Positions 48,311 to 59,018 of a DNA stretch of 64,000 nucleotides are shown here, piece after piece. This DNA comes from Allium sativum (lineage: Eukaryota > Streptophyta > Magnoliopsida > Asparagales > Amaryllidaceae), in contig CM060924.1 in NCBI GenBank assembly GCA_030737875.1, positions 147,926,197 through 147,990,196 of the forward strand, written 5' to 3'. Made by a program: the position numbers and the translations under genes. The notes beneath the pieces are model-generated. The model ran no database searches and was not told where the DNA came from. It saw nothing but the letters and a program-made list of their open reading frames with translations. Position 1 is the first letter of the stretch; each line of letters opens with the position of its first letter.

Positions 48311-49343
48311 TTAAGTTAAATAGCGACCGAGATGTATACCATTCCATGTTCTTGGAAGTTGGACTCCATCCGTAGTTGTCAACTCAAATGTGCCCTCCGA
48401 GAATTTTTGGCTTATCATAAATGGTCCCTCCCAATTGGGTCTGAATACTCCAGTTCCAGTCATGATACTTTTGAGAACAAGGTCCCCAACCTAGAAGGTC
48501 CTCCGCTTTACTTTAGTATTGAAATGACGAGCTATTTTCCTCTGATGTGCCATGGTTCTGAGTTCTGACTCTCTTCTTCTTTCTTCGAGCAAACCGAGTG
48601 CTTCAAGTTGAAGTTTCTCATTCTCTGCTTGGTTGAAGTGGATTCTCCTATGAGTTGGAATTTCCAGCTCCACTGGGATCATATCCTCAGATCCAAACGC
48701 AAGAGATAATGGAGAGTGCCCTGTCGTAGTTTCGTGAGTTGTACGATATGCCCATAGTGCAAGAGGAAGCTCGTCTACCCAACCACCCTTGGCTTTTTCA
48801 AGCCGCTTCTTGGTGGTTGATTTTAAGATCTTGTTGATTGCTTCAACTTGTCAGTTGGCCTGCGGGTGAGCAATAACCGAGAAACTCTTTTTAATCTTGT
48901 ATTTAGCACAAAAGTCTAGGAACTTATTACTCTCAAATTGAGTTCCATTGTTAGTGACAATTTTTTTGGCACACTGAATCTACAGATAATGTTCTTCAAG
49001 ACGAAACTGATCACCTTTTTTGATGTAATATAGCTAATGGTTCCGCTTCAGGCCATTTGGTGAAATAGCCGACTGCCACTATCGCATACTTCATATTAGA
49101 TTTAGCTGTGGGTAATGCCCCAATTAAGTGTATGCCCCAGACTGCGAATGGCCACGGGATGACCATTTGTGTCAATTCGGTTGGAGGTGCTCTTGGAATC
49201 TTTGCAAACCTTTGGCATCTATCACATTTTTTGACATAGGTCATTGCATCCAGGTTCACATCGGGCCAAAAGTAGCCGTATCGCAGAATTTTATTGGTTA
49301 GTGTTTGACCGTCGATGTGACCTCCGCAATCTCCCTCATGCAA
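48311..49343 (-). pseudogene. Integrase of the Tat element, inactivated
   Basis: The N-terminal HHCC zinc-binding part is present (MHEGDCGGHIDG, then KKCDRCQRFAK). In the core the first catalytic Asp is His: WGIHLIG with CAC at 49130-49128. The second is Asn: VTNNGTQF with AAC at 48952-48950. The third, Glu in QVEAINK (48844-48842), is kept. A TGA replaces the residue before QVEA (48853-48851), and a TAG breaks the C-terminal part after KVKRRTF. A frameshift lies near 49010. The C-terminal domain can be followed to the stop TAA at 48313-48311. Two lost catalytic residues make this copy inactive whatever the reading frame. Confidence 0.88.
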
Positions 49344-49522
49344 TTCTGCCAGGATTGCTTTCGATTACTTCTTAGACACACACCGTAATAAAGGCATGGA
49401 GAAACCTCGTCTATATAACCTTCCGTCCTGGATAAGATGTAACAGAGCTTTGCACAGTATCTTCCTTTGCATTTTCGCCTCCTCTGGAAGTGTCCCGTTG
49501 AGGATATACTCCTTGATCGGCG
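49344..49522 (-). pseudogene. Linker between RNase H and integrase, shifted
   Basis: Readable only in pieces in different frames (a piece beginning after LYLG, then a TAG in one frame). It connects the archaeal-type RNase H to the integrase zinc-binding part. No catalytic motif expected here. Confidence 0.5.
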
Positions 49523-50050
49523 TCATCCAAGATATAGGCTCATGATCAAGTCAAAATCCGCCTCTTCAATAGCAGGGGACGTGAGGACTTCAACAGGTAT
49601 TATTCCCAGCAGCTGTGCATCCGAAGAACTAGCATACTTAGCAAGAAAGTCTTCCTTTGAATTTTCTTCCCTAGTAATGTGAGATGTAGTATAATGGTCG
49701 AGGTTGTTGAGAAGTTCCACGGTTTTGATAAGATAAGATGGAAGGTTTTCGAGCTTAGTCCGAAATTCTTCAAGGACTTGACACACTACTAGCTGAGAGT
49801 CACTGAAGATTTGTAGGGTTTTCAGATTCAGCACCTTTGCTAGCTTTAGTCCGTTTATCAACGCTTCATATTCGACCTCATTATTCATCGAAGGAAATTC
49901 CGGCCTTAAGGCGGAGCAAAAAGAATGGCCATCTCGGGTTTCTAGAACAATCCCGGCTCCTGAACAATAATCATTTCTTGACCCATCGAAGTATAACTTC
50001 CAACTGGTCACTGCTTCTGTTGGTTCTTCAGTCTCCTCTCCCCTATCCAT
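49523..50050 (-). pseudogene. Archaeal-type RNase H of the Tat element
   Basis: A 175-codon open piece of pol. WKLYFDGSRNDYCSGAGIVL gives the first catalytic Asp, VEYEALINGLKLA the Glu, and IFSDSQLVVCQV the second Asp. The tail HITREENSKEDFLAKYAS keeps the last Asp. This second RNase H, related to archaeal/bacterial-type enzymes, is characteristic of Tat elements and decides the lineage call. The domain itself looks intact, but it is cut off from RT and integrase by shifts. Confidence 0.88.
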
Positions 50051-50116
50051 AAATTCAGCAATAAAATCTTCTAAGGCTTGCCCATTAATAGCCCTACGGG
50101 GGTGATAAGTGATGTA

Positions 50117-50335
50117 TTATTGACCGAGCTTAATGTTCCACTTTAACCTTCTCAATGTTTCTGGGCGAAAGAGAACTTGCCTTAGAGGTTGGTCGGTGAG
50201 AACTTTTACTGGATGGGATTGGAAATAAGGCCTCAATTTCTTTGATGCAATGAGTAGACAGTATGCAAACTTTTCCAGCTTTGGGTAATTCAATTCTGCA
50301 CCAGCAAGTCTCTTACTTATGTAGTAGACCGCCAT
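50117..50335 (-). pseudogene. Ancestral Ty3/gypsy RNase H, partial
   Basis: Reads VYYISKRLAGAELNYPKLEK, then LRPYFQSHPVKVLTDQPL, the usual second half of the gypsy RNase H with the conserved YxxLEK and LTDQ. The frame breaks just before the archaeal-type domain. Confidence 0.82.
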
Positions 50336-50369
50336 TGAACTCTAGCATCTTCTCGGACAAGTGCGGCAC

Positions 50370-50633
50370 TTAATGCATGCGATGAAAAGCAAGATATAAG
50401 AACATATCTTCTCCGTTTTTAGGCTTAGATAGCATCGGTGGAGATTCCATATGCTCGATAAGATCCTCGAAGGCCGTCCGGCATTCGGGAGTCCATTGGA
50501 AGTCCTTCCTTCCTTTTTTAAGAGCATCAAAAAGTGGAACGCACCGATCCGTTGCCTTGGAGATAAAGCGATTAAGTGCAGCTACCTTTCCATTCAAGCT
50601 CTGGAGTTCCTTTTTTGTCCTGGGTACTCGCAT
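50370..50633 (-). pseudogene. RT connection segment
   Basis: Opens at PRTKKELQSLNGKVAALNRFI, then TDRCVPLFDALKKG and FQWTPECRTAFEDL, the standard thumb/connection text of gypsy RT. Shifted against the RNase H piece that follows at about 50365. Confidence 0.82.
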
Positions 50634-50640
50634 CTCTCAT

Positions 50641-51435
50641 AAAGTTGTGAGCTGAGAAGGGTTTGCTTCGATGCCCATGGCATTAACGATGAATCCCAGG
50701 AATTATCCTGATGAAACTCCGAATGAGCATTTGAGCGGGTTTAACTTCATTCCGAATTTTCTCAAAATATGGAACATTTCTGCAAGATCCTCCAGATGAT
50801 CTTCAGCTTTCTTCGATTTTCCAGCATGTCGTCGACGTAGACCTCCATAGTGTTCCCAATTTGGGATTTGACCATGGCATTCACAAGACGCTGGTACGTC
50901 GCTCCTGAATTCTTTATTCCGAATGACATTACCTTATAACAGTATAAGCCTCTATCGGTTATAAAACTCGTGATTTTTTATCTGGCTCATGCATCATGAT
51001 TTGATTATATCCAATATATGCATCCATAAAAGACAACAGTGCGTGCCCCGCGGTTGCATCGACAAGCTGATCAATTCTTGGTAGATGTTAACTGTCTTTG
51101 GGACATGCCTTGTTAAGGTCTGAGTAGTCTATGCATACCCTCCATTTTCCATTAGACTTCTTAACGAGAACTGGATTTGAGACCCAATGAGGATAGGTAG
51201 ATGCTCGTATAAAGTAATTCTTAAAAAGTCTATCTACTTCCTCTTTTAGTGCTATCGATCTTTCAAGTCCCTGAGTTCGTTGTTTTTGCTTTACTGGAGC
51301 CAACTTGGGATTAATATTCAATTTATGAAAAATTACATTTGTCGATATTCCACACATGTCTGAATGCATCCAAGCAAAGACATCTAAGTTTGCTTTTAGA
51401 AACAATATCAAATCCTGCTGTAGCTTTTGGCTCAA
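50641..51435 (-). pseudogene. Reverse transcriptase of the Tat element, broken
   Basis: The 115-codon open piece 51088-51435 holds DVFAWMHSDMCGI and NPVLVKKSNGKWRVCIDYS, with the CPKD that ends the first RT block. A TAA follows at once where the next block should start. The same frame then gives RIDQLVDATAGHALLSFMDA, with the first catalytic Asp. A further TAA and shift lead to VMSFGIKNSGATYQRLVN and the polymerase motif YVDD (50839-50828). Another shift comes right after YVDD. Catalytic residues survive but at least three lesions separate them. Confidence 0.88.
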
Positions 51436-51626
51436 CTGAGAACCTATCCTTAAGACTTGGTCAAGATTTTTTCATGTACTTGAACGGAAATGGTATCCTT
51501 AGCCGGTTTCGCTCTACCCTCCCCTATACTGGTTTTTCTTGGATCGATTTCTTTCCAGGCTCCACTATGCTCACCAATATGAGGACCCCGCTTTATTTGC
51601 TATAACGGGGATTTGTGAATGCAGAG
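51436..51626 (-). pseudogene. Protease-RT spacer
   Basis: No clean frame. It joins protease to RT and contains at least one shift, since the flanking pieces are in different frames. Nothing specific can be read in it. Confidence 0.45.
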
Positions 51627-51899
51627 CTAGGGCCCCACATCCTTTCCTACTTCTTTTTTCCTTGCCTTAGCAAGTTCCAACAGGTAGCACTCCCTTGCTG
51701 CTTGCTGATCGCCTTTGACAAATTCAACCCCGTTTTCAGTAGGAAATTTCTTCGCTAGGCACCACGGAGCCATTATTATTCTGAAAGCTACAAGGGTTGG
51801 TCTTCCGAGGAAAGCATTGTAAGCAGACCATTCATCTATTATGACGAAATCTTGTTTCTGTGCTGCCTGGTTTTCCCCTTCTACGAGTTCGACAAGCAA
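51627..51899 (-). pseudogene. Protease C-terminal part
   Basis: Reads DEWSAYNAFLGRPTLVAFR, followed by KFPTENGVEFVKGDQQAARECY. This is the conserved text after the protease core in Tat/gypsy elements (YNAxLGRP). Same frame as the preceding piece, from which it is separated by one TAG near 51950. Confidence 0.8.
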
Positions 51900-51953
51900 A
51901 TGTATGATTCCGATTGGCTGAATGGCTTGTCCGATGAAACCATGGATCTTATT

Positions 51954-52619
51954 CTAACAGGCTCTCACCTCCTCCATGGACAGCTTCATCCTTTGGAAAG
52001 CATTGATGAAGAGGACATTGACGGATGCTCCACTATCAACTAGAACCCTACTGACGATGGCAGGGCCCAGGCTTATGGTTATCACCATTGGATCTTCGGT
52101 TGGAGTTATCAATCCCTCTGAGTCTCGATACTTAAACACAATGTCATCCCAAGGGTACCTTGGTATCTTTGTTGAGAAAGCCTCGTCCATAATCATGAGT
52201 TCTCCACTCTTTGGAAGGTTCTTCATCTCATTAGCATATTTCACAATGTCCCTCCAGCTTCTTCCGGTTGGATGTGGACCTCCCGAAATAGTATTAATAA
52301 TCAGCCTTGGTATGACAACATTTGCAGCATTTTCACTTTTCCTTGGTTGTTCGGTGGATGTTCCCTGGCCTTGAGGAGCTTGAGCATTTTGCAAACTCTT
52401 TGTATACTGCTGAAGCCTATTCTTCCTTATCAGCTCCTCGATTAAGCTCTTCAAGTGTCTGCATTCATTTGTGCTGTGCCCTAGCTGGTTATGAGAACGG
52501 AAAATTTTTCCGGATTTAATTGTTGCATCGCTAACCTTTATGTGCTTTAGGACTAGAAATTCCTCAGTCTCTTTAGTGGCCTTAAAAATATTTTCCATAG
52601 TATCATTCAGTGGAGTCAA
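51954..52619 (-). pseudogene. Gag C-terminus (degenerate zinc knuckle) and protease active site
   Basis: Residues about 37-57 read FRSHNQLGHSTNECRHLK, a knuckle in which the first Cys has been lost and the GH...C end kept. Near residue 195 VLVDSGASVNVLF is the aspartic protease active site with its Asp. The piece is in frame with the gag core upstream, separated by two stops (TAA and TGA) within 52618-52632. Confidence 0.82.
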
Positions 52620-52628
52620 CTCTCAGTT

Positions 52629-53384
52629 TTAGAAGAAACGGAACTTTTTGTTGGTTCGGTTGTTTCTTCCATCGTTACTCCTTTTATGATTCCCGGAGTT
52701 TTTCCGGCCATCTTTTTTATCATTACCCTTCTTCTCAGGCTGCACGCTGCTCTCTGGAATATCCATGGCATAGGCTGGATCTTCATCCACGCCTATGTGT
52801 TCTTCAGCTTTATCGAACAATTCCTCGAGTGTACTCGGTTTTTTCTTTTTAATCCACCGGCCGAGCTTAGTCTTCTTACTTATGGCACCCTTCAAAGCCA
52901 TTAAAGATAAACAGGGATCATAATTTCCGACTTCAGCCACAACGGTATTAAAGCGAGTTAAGAAGGCTCTAATAGGCTCTCCCAGCCTTTGCTCAAGCTC
53001 ATTCAATTCCATGGCGCCTCGCACTTTCATGGCTTGGAGTCTGAATTGCTCCCTAAAAAACTTGGCCAGTGTGGCGAAATCATCCACTGACCTAGGTGGC
53101 AATTGGGTGAACCAGAGCAATGCCACCCCCTCAAGGTAGGTCGGAAAATATAAGCACTTCAACTCATATGTGGCATGGGCCCCATCCATGTGTTGGTCAA
53201 ACTTAAACAAAAACACGTTAGGATCCGTCATCCCGTTGTAAGCTTGCACTGCTGGAGGCTTAAATTTATTCGGATATGGAGCCATTTTAATCCTTTCCGT
53301 GAGCGGTGTCTTTGTGGGAGAAAATCCCCATTCTTTCTCTTCTTCCTGCATTTTCAAGCCCTTTTCCATGATTCTACGGACCAA
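52629..53384 (-). pseudogene. gag: Gag core of the Tat element
   Basis: A 251-codon open piece with the plant retrotransposon gag domain: PAVQAYNGMTDPNVFLFKFD, then LKCLYFPTYLEGVALLWFTQL and FATLAKFFREQF. A basic tail (KKGNDKKDGRKNSGNHKR) follows, as expected before the knuckle. It overlaps the preceding gag piece in another frame, so one shift separates them near 53370. Confidence 0.88.
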
Positions 53385-53959
53385 ATCTGATATTCGCTTC
53401 TCCTTATTGTGTTGGGCCGCGGGGCTAACGCAGTCATCTTTACCGGATATCCGCCTAAGCGGACGGTTAAGGTTTTGATTTTGGGGCCCTGACCCGCTTG
53501 GGGAAGTGCCCCTTTGCCGAACTTGAACACTTGTTGAGAAGTAGCTTTCTCAAAATAGTTGGGAGCGGGCGGCTTCGGTTCCTTTCGGTTAGGATTTGTC
53601 ACTTCCTGGACAGAGTTTTCCTGGTTCGGGATCGAAGAAGAGGAACTTGTGATTTCTGAACGTGGAGTTTGAACAGACTTAGCATGGGTGGGCTTCACGG
53701 TGGACTTGGCCGTAATAGCTTGCATGCCGAACATTGCTTCAAGCTTCTTCATAATAGCCTTATTTGCAACGTCCATTTGACTTGCAAAACCGACCGCCAC
53801 TACGTCGAGCTCCCTCGTCGTCACCGCTTCTACGACTTTGGAAGTTTCTCCATGCTCAAATTGGTTGGTCGGAGGAGTAGCTTCATTATTGATAGTATTA
53901 TCATCATTCTCGACATTTTGACTAGCAACCTTCTTTGTTGGACTACCAGGTTTACCCAT
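53354..53959 (-). pseudogene. gag: Gag N-terminus of the Tat element
   Basis: Starts at the first ATG after the PBS (MGKPGSPTKKVASQ) with about 100 bp of leader. 201 codons, low-complexity and polar, with a Pro-rich part (NRKEPKPPAPNYFEKATSQQ) before the core. The last residues after about 185 are out of frame with the core, so the true protein continues in the frame of 52629-53384. Confidence 0.8.
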
Positions 53960-54060
53960 AGCTTTTAGGCAAGGACTTGAATTTGATCGTAGTGAAATGG
54001 ATTCTTAAAGCAAGGCCTTTATCCTTGTGAGAGAGTGTGAGAGGATGGAAGATTGAATCG

Positions 54061-54078
54061 GCCCCACGGTGGGCGCCA
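54061..54078 (-). other. Primer-binding site of the Tat element
   Basis: On the minus strand TGGCGCCCACCGTGGGGC, two bases inside the 5' LTR. This form is common in plant Ty3/gypsy elements. I do not assign the tRNA. Confidence 0.88.
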
Positions 54079-54080
54079 AA

Positions 54081-55067
54081 TGTTTGCGTCAAAAATGACT
54101 CAACACCAAGAGTACTATGAGTACTTCGCAAATTGCTTGAAAATATGAAATGTAGAGCCAATCAATCAAAAGAAATGCAAATAAAAGATACACAATATTT
54201 ATAGTGGTTCGATCAATTGCGACCTACATCCACTTTCAATAGAGATTCCATTATTGCACTTTGAATTACAAGGAAAACATATTCTCTCATTACATTCATG
54301 ATGACACTCTCTTAGAACTAGATTAAGGAAGATCAATTGGATTCTTCAAATATGGCAAACGGTAGATCAGATCTTGATATCGACATGGACTTTGGTGAAT
54401 TCCCGCGTATTCATGATGGATTTTGAGTTGGATCTTCCCTTTGAGATGACTTGATGATGAAATCACTAAGTAAAAGTTGAGGATTGAGTTTTGCATCCCT
54501 TCGGGGTCCAAGGATTCGTTCCCCATTAGAGTGCCATTCAAGCTCTATTTATAGGAGTGGAGAAACGGAGTGATATAGCCTTCAGAGCCACCGGTCGGTC
54601 AGACCTTAATTACGGAATTGCCACCGGCCAGCCTGGCAAGAGTTGTTCAAATGTCAGCACGTCATTTGCTGTCTAGAGGACCAGTCATTTAGGAATAGGA
54701 CCGACCGGTCAGAGTGAATCTTCTTTTCCTTGCGCGGTCAACCCAGTGTGGGCTTTGCATTATAGTCGGTCGGTCATCCGCCCTCCAGAGCGACCAGTAT
54801 GGAAAACATTGAGTTCCGTGGCTTGTTCTAGGGGTGACCGGTCGGTGTGATTCACCTCTGACCGACCGGTCGGTATGTCCATCTTTCTTTTCACCTAGGG
54901 CTGGTCTGTTGTGGAGTCATGACTGACCTGCTGGTGTGCTTGAAATCTGACCATCCGGTATACTTGGATTCAGACAGACCGGTACACTTTCGTTAATGGC
55001 GCTCAAGTTGGTCCTCTTTCCACATGCTTGATCTGTCAATGTGTGCACGATATTTGTGGAGTAAACA
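54081..55067 (-). repeat. 5' LTR of the Tat element
   Basis: Begins TGTTTGCGTC and ends GGAGTAAACA, followed by AAAGA. Rich in ACCGGTCGGT-like words (54590-54980). Confidence 0.93.
54545..54554 (-). promoter_or_regulatory. Candidate TATA box of the Tat 5' LTR
   Basis: On the minus strand CTATAAATAG, a textbook plant TATA box. It is conserved at about 32409-32418 in the other LTR. It would start transcription near 54515, leaving about 430 bp of R-U5 before the PBS. Confidence 0.6.
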
Positions 55068-55072
55068 AAAGA

Positions 55073-56669
55073 GTTCTCACATTGGTTGGTTTCAGAATCG
55101 TTAAATAACAATAATTTTAATTAAATTAAACCCCATGTTTAATTTATTCAAAATTTGCATCTGCTTCTATTTCCGTGGTCTGTTCCATAGTGAAGCTCTT
55201 GTCATTTCGAGTCCAACGAACTTTGTTTCATTCAATTCCGTTTTGATTTGAAGAAGTTACATCTTTTTAAAGATTAAGTACATAAATAGGAAATTTCAAT
55301 TCCTTAATCATTGGGTAATTACATTTCCAAAGAAATCCAGGCTGCCCATTTCATCTTCTACCTCGCGTTGACTTCTGGACAACGAAACTTGACGCCTCGC
55401 TAACAAACTTCCCTTGCGCGCGACATAACCAATCGTTGGAGGTTGATCGTCGATGCCCCCTTGAACCCACTACGTGTCGCCTCTCTCCTGCCACCATCGC
55501 AGTGAACTCGCGTGCCTCCTCCACCTAGAAATCACATGAGACGTTCTTGACTTTAAGGGAGAAATTCTCCCAACACATAACGCTAGACACGATCAAACCC
55601 GTATGAATTTAAAGCCGAGGAAAATCTCTACGATATTCACTTTAGAAGTTTGAATTAATTTGGTCTGAATCGCGCATGATTGAGGGAGAAAGAATGGATG
55701 ATTTTAGCCTTTAATCGTGAGTGACGGCGCTTAATGAAATAGGATAGGGTTAGGGTTTTATAACGATACATACATAATTAGTAGTAATATTTTAATTCAT
55801 TTATTACTTAAATACGAAGTTTTTCATTCGAGCTCCAAATCAAACCCAACGACTATCGCCCCTAGCTAAATACCACCATTTCAGACACAATGGGAAATGT
55901 TTCGTAAGCCAATTCTATTGTCTCAGAAAGTTTTTCTTTAAATAAAATATAAATCAATATATATTGAATTTAAACGTACATTTTAATTTACCAAGGCAAC
56001 GTACTAACTCCAAAAATTCCAGAAAAATAAATCTACCTATGTTTTGACGATACGGTCCAAAAAAAATATTTTCGTCGAATTTGGAGACCGTTTGAAAAAC
56101 GGTCATTTTCCGGTCGATCCAATTCAAACTAAAACTATCAAAACATGTTTTCTTTTGCCACGCTCGCATAATAATTCCAAAAATTATGAAAATTGGAATC
56201 TGGCAATAATTTGACATTCCAAATCCAACAAAAGTGGTTTCATCGAAAATGGAGGTCGTTTGCAAAATGACTATTTTTAAAGGCTATATATTATATAAAA
56301 TATATATAAATTCCATAGCGACTATTTTAAATTTTAAACTGGACATAACTTTCAATTTATAAAGTGAAATATCAATTTTTCACATTCGTTGGAAAGATAT
56401 AATTAAACAAATTCAAATATTTCTTGTTTCGACCAATTCTGATTTAAAAAGAATTACATACATTCAATTGAAATTTAAAATCGAATTTTCAAACTACCGC
56501 TCCGTTTCAGGCTCATTTTATAATTAAAATAAATTTATACGTTCGAACTTCGATTAAAATAAATTTTTGGTCGTTATTATTTAAAATAAATCATTTTAAA
56601 TATTCAAAATCCATTAAAGCAGCTAAAATTAAAAAAATTAAACTGGTTCTGAAAATCCGGGTTGTTACA
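55073..56669 (-). repeat. Minus-strand long LTR, 5' piece
   Basis: Continues the LTR interrupted at 31940, with the AAAGA duplication between. Ends on the plus strand in CCGGGTTGTTACA, the reverse complement of the family start. Its island of unalignable sequence is at about 55330-55560. The base after it is not a PPT but another LTR, so this copy was inserted in the LTR at 56670-59018. Confidence 0.82.
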
Positions 56670-59018
56670 TGTCGGACCTATCCACCGGCCCCGTAGTGAC
56701 CGATATATCCGAGGCGCCTCGCTATCCTCATACATCACATGTATATAAAAATAATGATACACAATCAACCATCATCCAGAGTGCATTACACATCTGCATA
56801 AGCATTAAATATAAATAATTAACGCTTACAACAATCTGTCAACCACTCGATTGACATACACCTAAACAATTGGGATTAGTGTAGGTCAAATATCATCCCA
56901 ATACTCGTGTGGGATTGCAATCAACAAACACTGATTATATTTGTGCAGTTGGGCGACATTTAAAATTTATCTTCCCAATCAATGTAAGTTAAACGGGTGT
57001 ACATAAACAAATCATTTAATTTGTAAATGAATATTCATTTTCATTTCAGGAGAATTTTATGTCGTTCATATATACGTCAAAAATTATATTTTTTACGATA
57101 AATTATTTATTTCAACACATGACTATTTTTATAGTTTATTCATACAATAAAAATGATATTTTTATTGAATACATTTTATTTCAGAAATTTTTGGCATTAT
57201 AACGGCGCGATATTAGAACCGGAGTAATGTCTAGCATTACCCCTCTCCTGATACTGGCTCGTGCCATACACGTCCAATCCAATCAGTAACAAAATCACAA
57301 TACAATTCATTAACCATAATACAGTAAGTTTTCCAAATACTATCCAAATAAGCAACCATGGTTTGTATGAATAAATAGTGTCACGGGATACTAAGCCCCG
57401 TCTACATCCTAGTATATATTTGACTTTAAAATAATTCAAGTGAGAAGGTTTTTTCACATTGGGATCCACTCAGCTAGTATTTATTTCTGAATTTCTGGTA
57501 CGGTTCGGGTTTGAATTTGCCTGAAATTCTAACGTGCTCCGTTTCGGTCCTAGTCAGTTCCATTGCGTAGTGTTCATTGAGACGATTCCAACTGATCCGA
57601 AATCATCGGATATGGGCCTCGTATGTGAGAGTTACGATATTTTAAACATTTCATAATTAAATAAGGTAATCAAATTAAATAATTAACTCAATAACCTTTA
57701 ATAACATTTTTCTAATCATTGCCATTTTCCCCTAATCCCTCTGCCTCGTTTGAACCGCGCTCGACTTCAAAACGCCATCCCCACTTGCAAACGCCGCCAC
57801 CGTCAGTTGATCTGATTATCCTACATCGAGCACCACCACACCGTGCACCTCTGTGCTGAACGCCATTGAACTCGCGACCTCCTCTAGGCCTAGAAATCAT
57901 CTCGACGGCATGCCCTTCCAGCTCGAAATTCGAGCAATCTGCTTAGCCATTTTTGATCAACCAAGTATGGATGGAAAGATCTCACAAAGCTCATTATTTT
58001 TCGCTTTGAATTCATGTTGAAATTCGATCTGGATTTGGAGAAAAATTAAACAGAAATTTCAAACAATATCGTCCGCTTGCTAAATGAGAACGGCGGCTAG
58101 GGTTTCTTAAGGATTTTATAGAAAATTAATTATATTTAATATTATTCATTTTTCAAAAATACTAGTTTTTAATTCGAGCTCCAAATCGAATCCAACGACT
58201 GTCGCCCTAGCCAAATACACCTATTCCGGACACAATGAGATATGTCCCGTAAGCCAGTTCGATAGTTTCGATCAATTTTTATCAAAATTAAAATATAAAT
58301 CTATGTTTATTGTATTTAAATGCACATTTTAAATTCCCGGGGCCACATATTGACTCTAAAAATTACGGAAAAATACATATAGCTATATTTTGATGATACA
58401 GTCCTAATAAAACTAATTTCGTCGAATTTGGAGGCCGTTTGAAAAATGGCCAATTTCTAGTCGATTAAATTCAAACTAAAATTACCAAACGCGTTTAAAT
58501 TCACCACGCTCACATATGAATTTAAAAAATTATGAAAATTGGAATATAGCAATAATTTGACATTCAGGATCCAACAAAAGTGGTTTCGTCGAAAACGGAG
58601 GTCGTTTACAAAATAGCTATTTTTAACGGCTATGTATAATATTAATATATATATATATAAATTCCATAGCGACTATTCTGAATTTTAAATTGGACATAAC
58701 TTCCAATTTATATTATGAAATCTCATTTTTGCACATCCGTTAGAATGATATAATTAAACGGATTCAAATGTTTCTTGTTTCGTCCAATTCTGATTTATTT
58801 TGAATTCTATACATTCAATTGATATTAAAAATCAAATTTTCAAACTACCATGCCATTTCAAACTCTATTTATAATTAAAATAGTTTTATTCATTCTAACT
58901 TCCATTAAAATAAATTTTTAGTTGTTATTATTTAAAATAAATCATTTTAAATATTCAAAATCCATTAAAATAGCTAAAATAAAAATTTTAAATTGGTTAT
59001 GAAAATCCGGTTGTTACA
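56670..59018 (-). repeat. Minus-strand long LTR with internal deletion
   Basis: Starts (minus) at 59018 with TGTAACAACCGG. It runs through a 5' part, an island at about 57720-57910, the AT-rich middle, then at about 56735 jumps to the block around GAGGCGCCTCGG (56700-56732). Some 3 kb between these blocks is missing compared with the solo LTR. Upstream (59019 on) is not a PPT, so it is a 5' or solo LTR. Confidence 0.75.

Larger units (their letters stand above)
31941..55067 (-). mobile_element. Tat-lineage Ty3/gypsy retrotransposon, complete but decayed, with a nested copia element
   Basis: LTRs at 31941-32930 and 54081-55067, both TG...CA, exact TSD AAAGA (31936-31940 and 55068-55072), PBS on the minus strand at 54078-54061 and PPT at about 32944-32931. 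Minus-strand order is gag, protease, RT, RNase H, a second RNase H of archaeal type, integrase, then an antisense ORF and tandem repeats before the 3' LTR. The doubled RNase H, with the second after the first and before integrase, is typical of the Tat lineage (Ogre, Retand). LTR divergence is about 8-9% in the first 150 bp by hand count, and every gene carries stops or shifts, so it is older than its nested copia. Without that copia it is about 12 kb. Confidence 0.95.
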
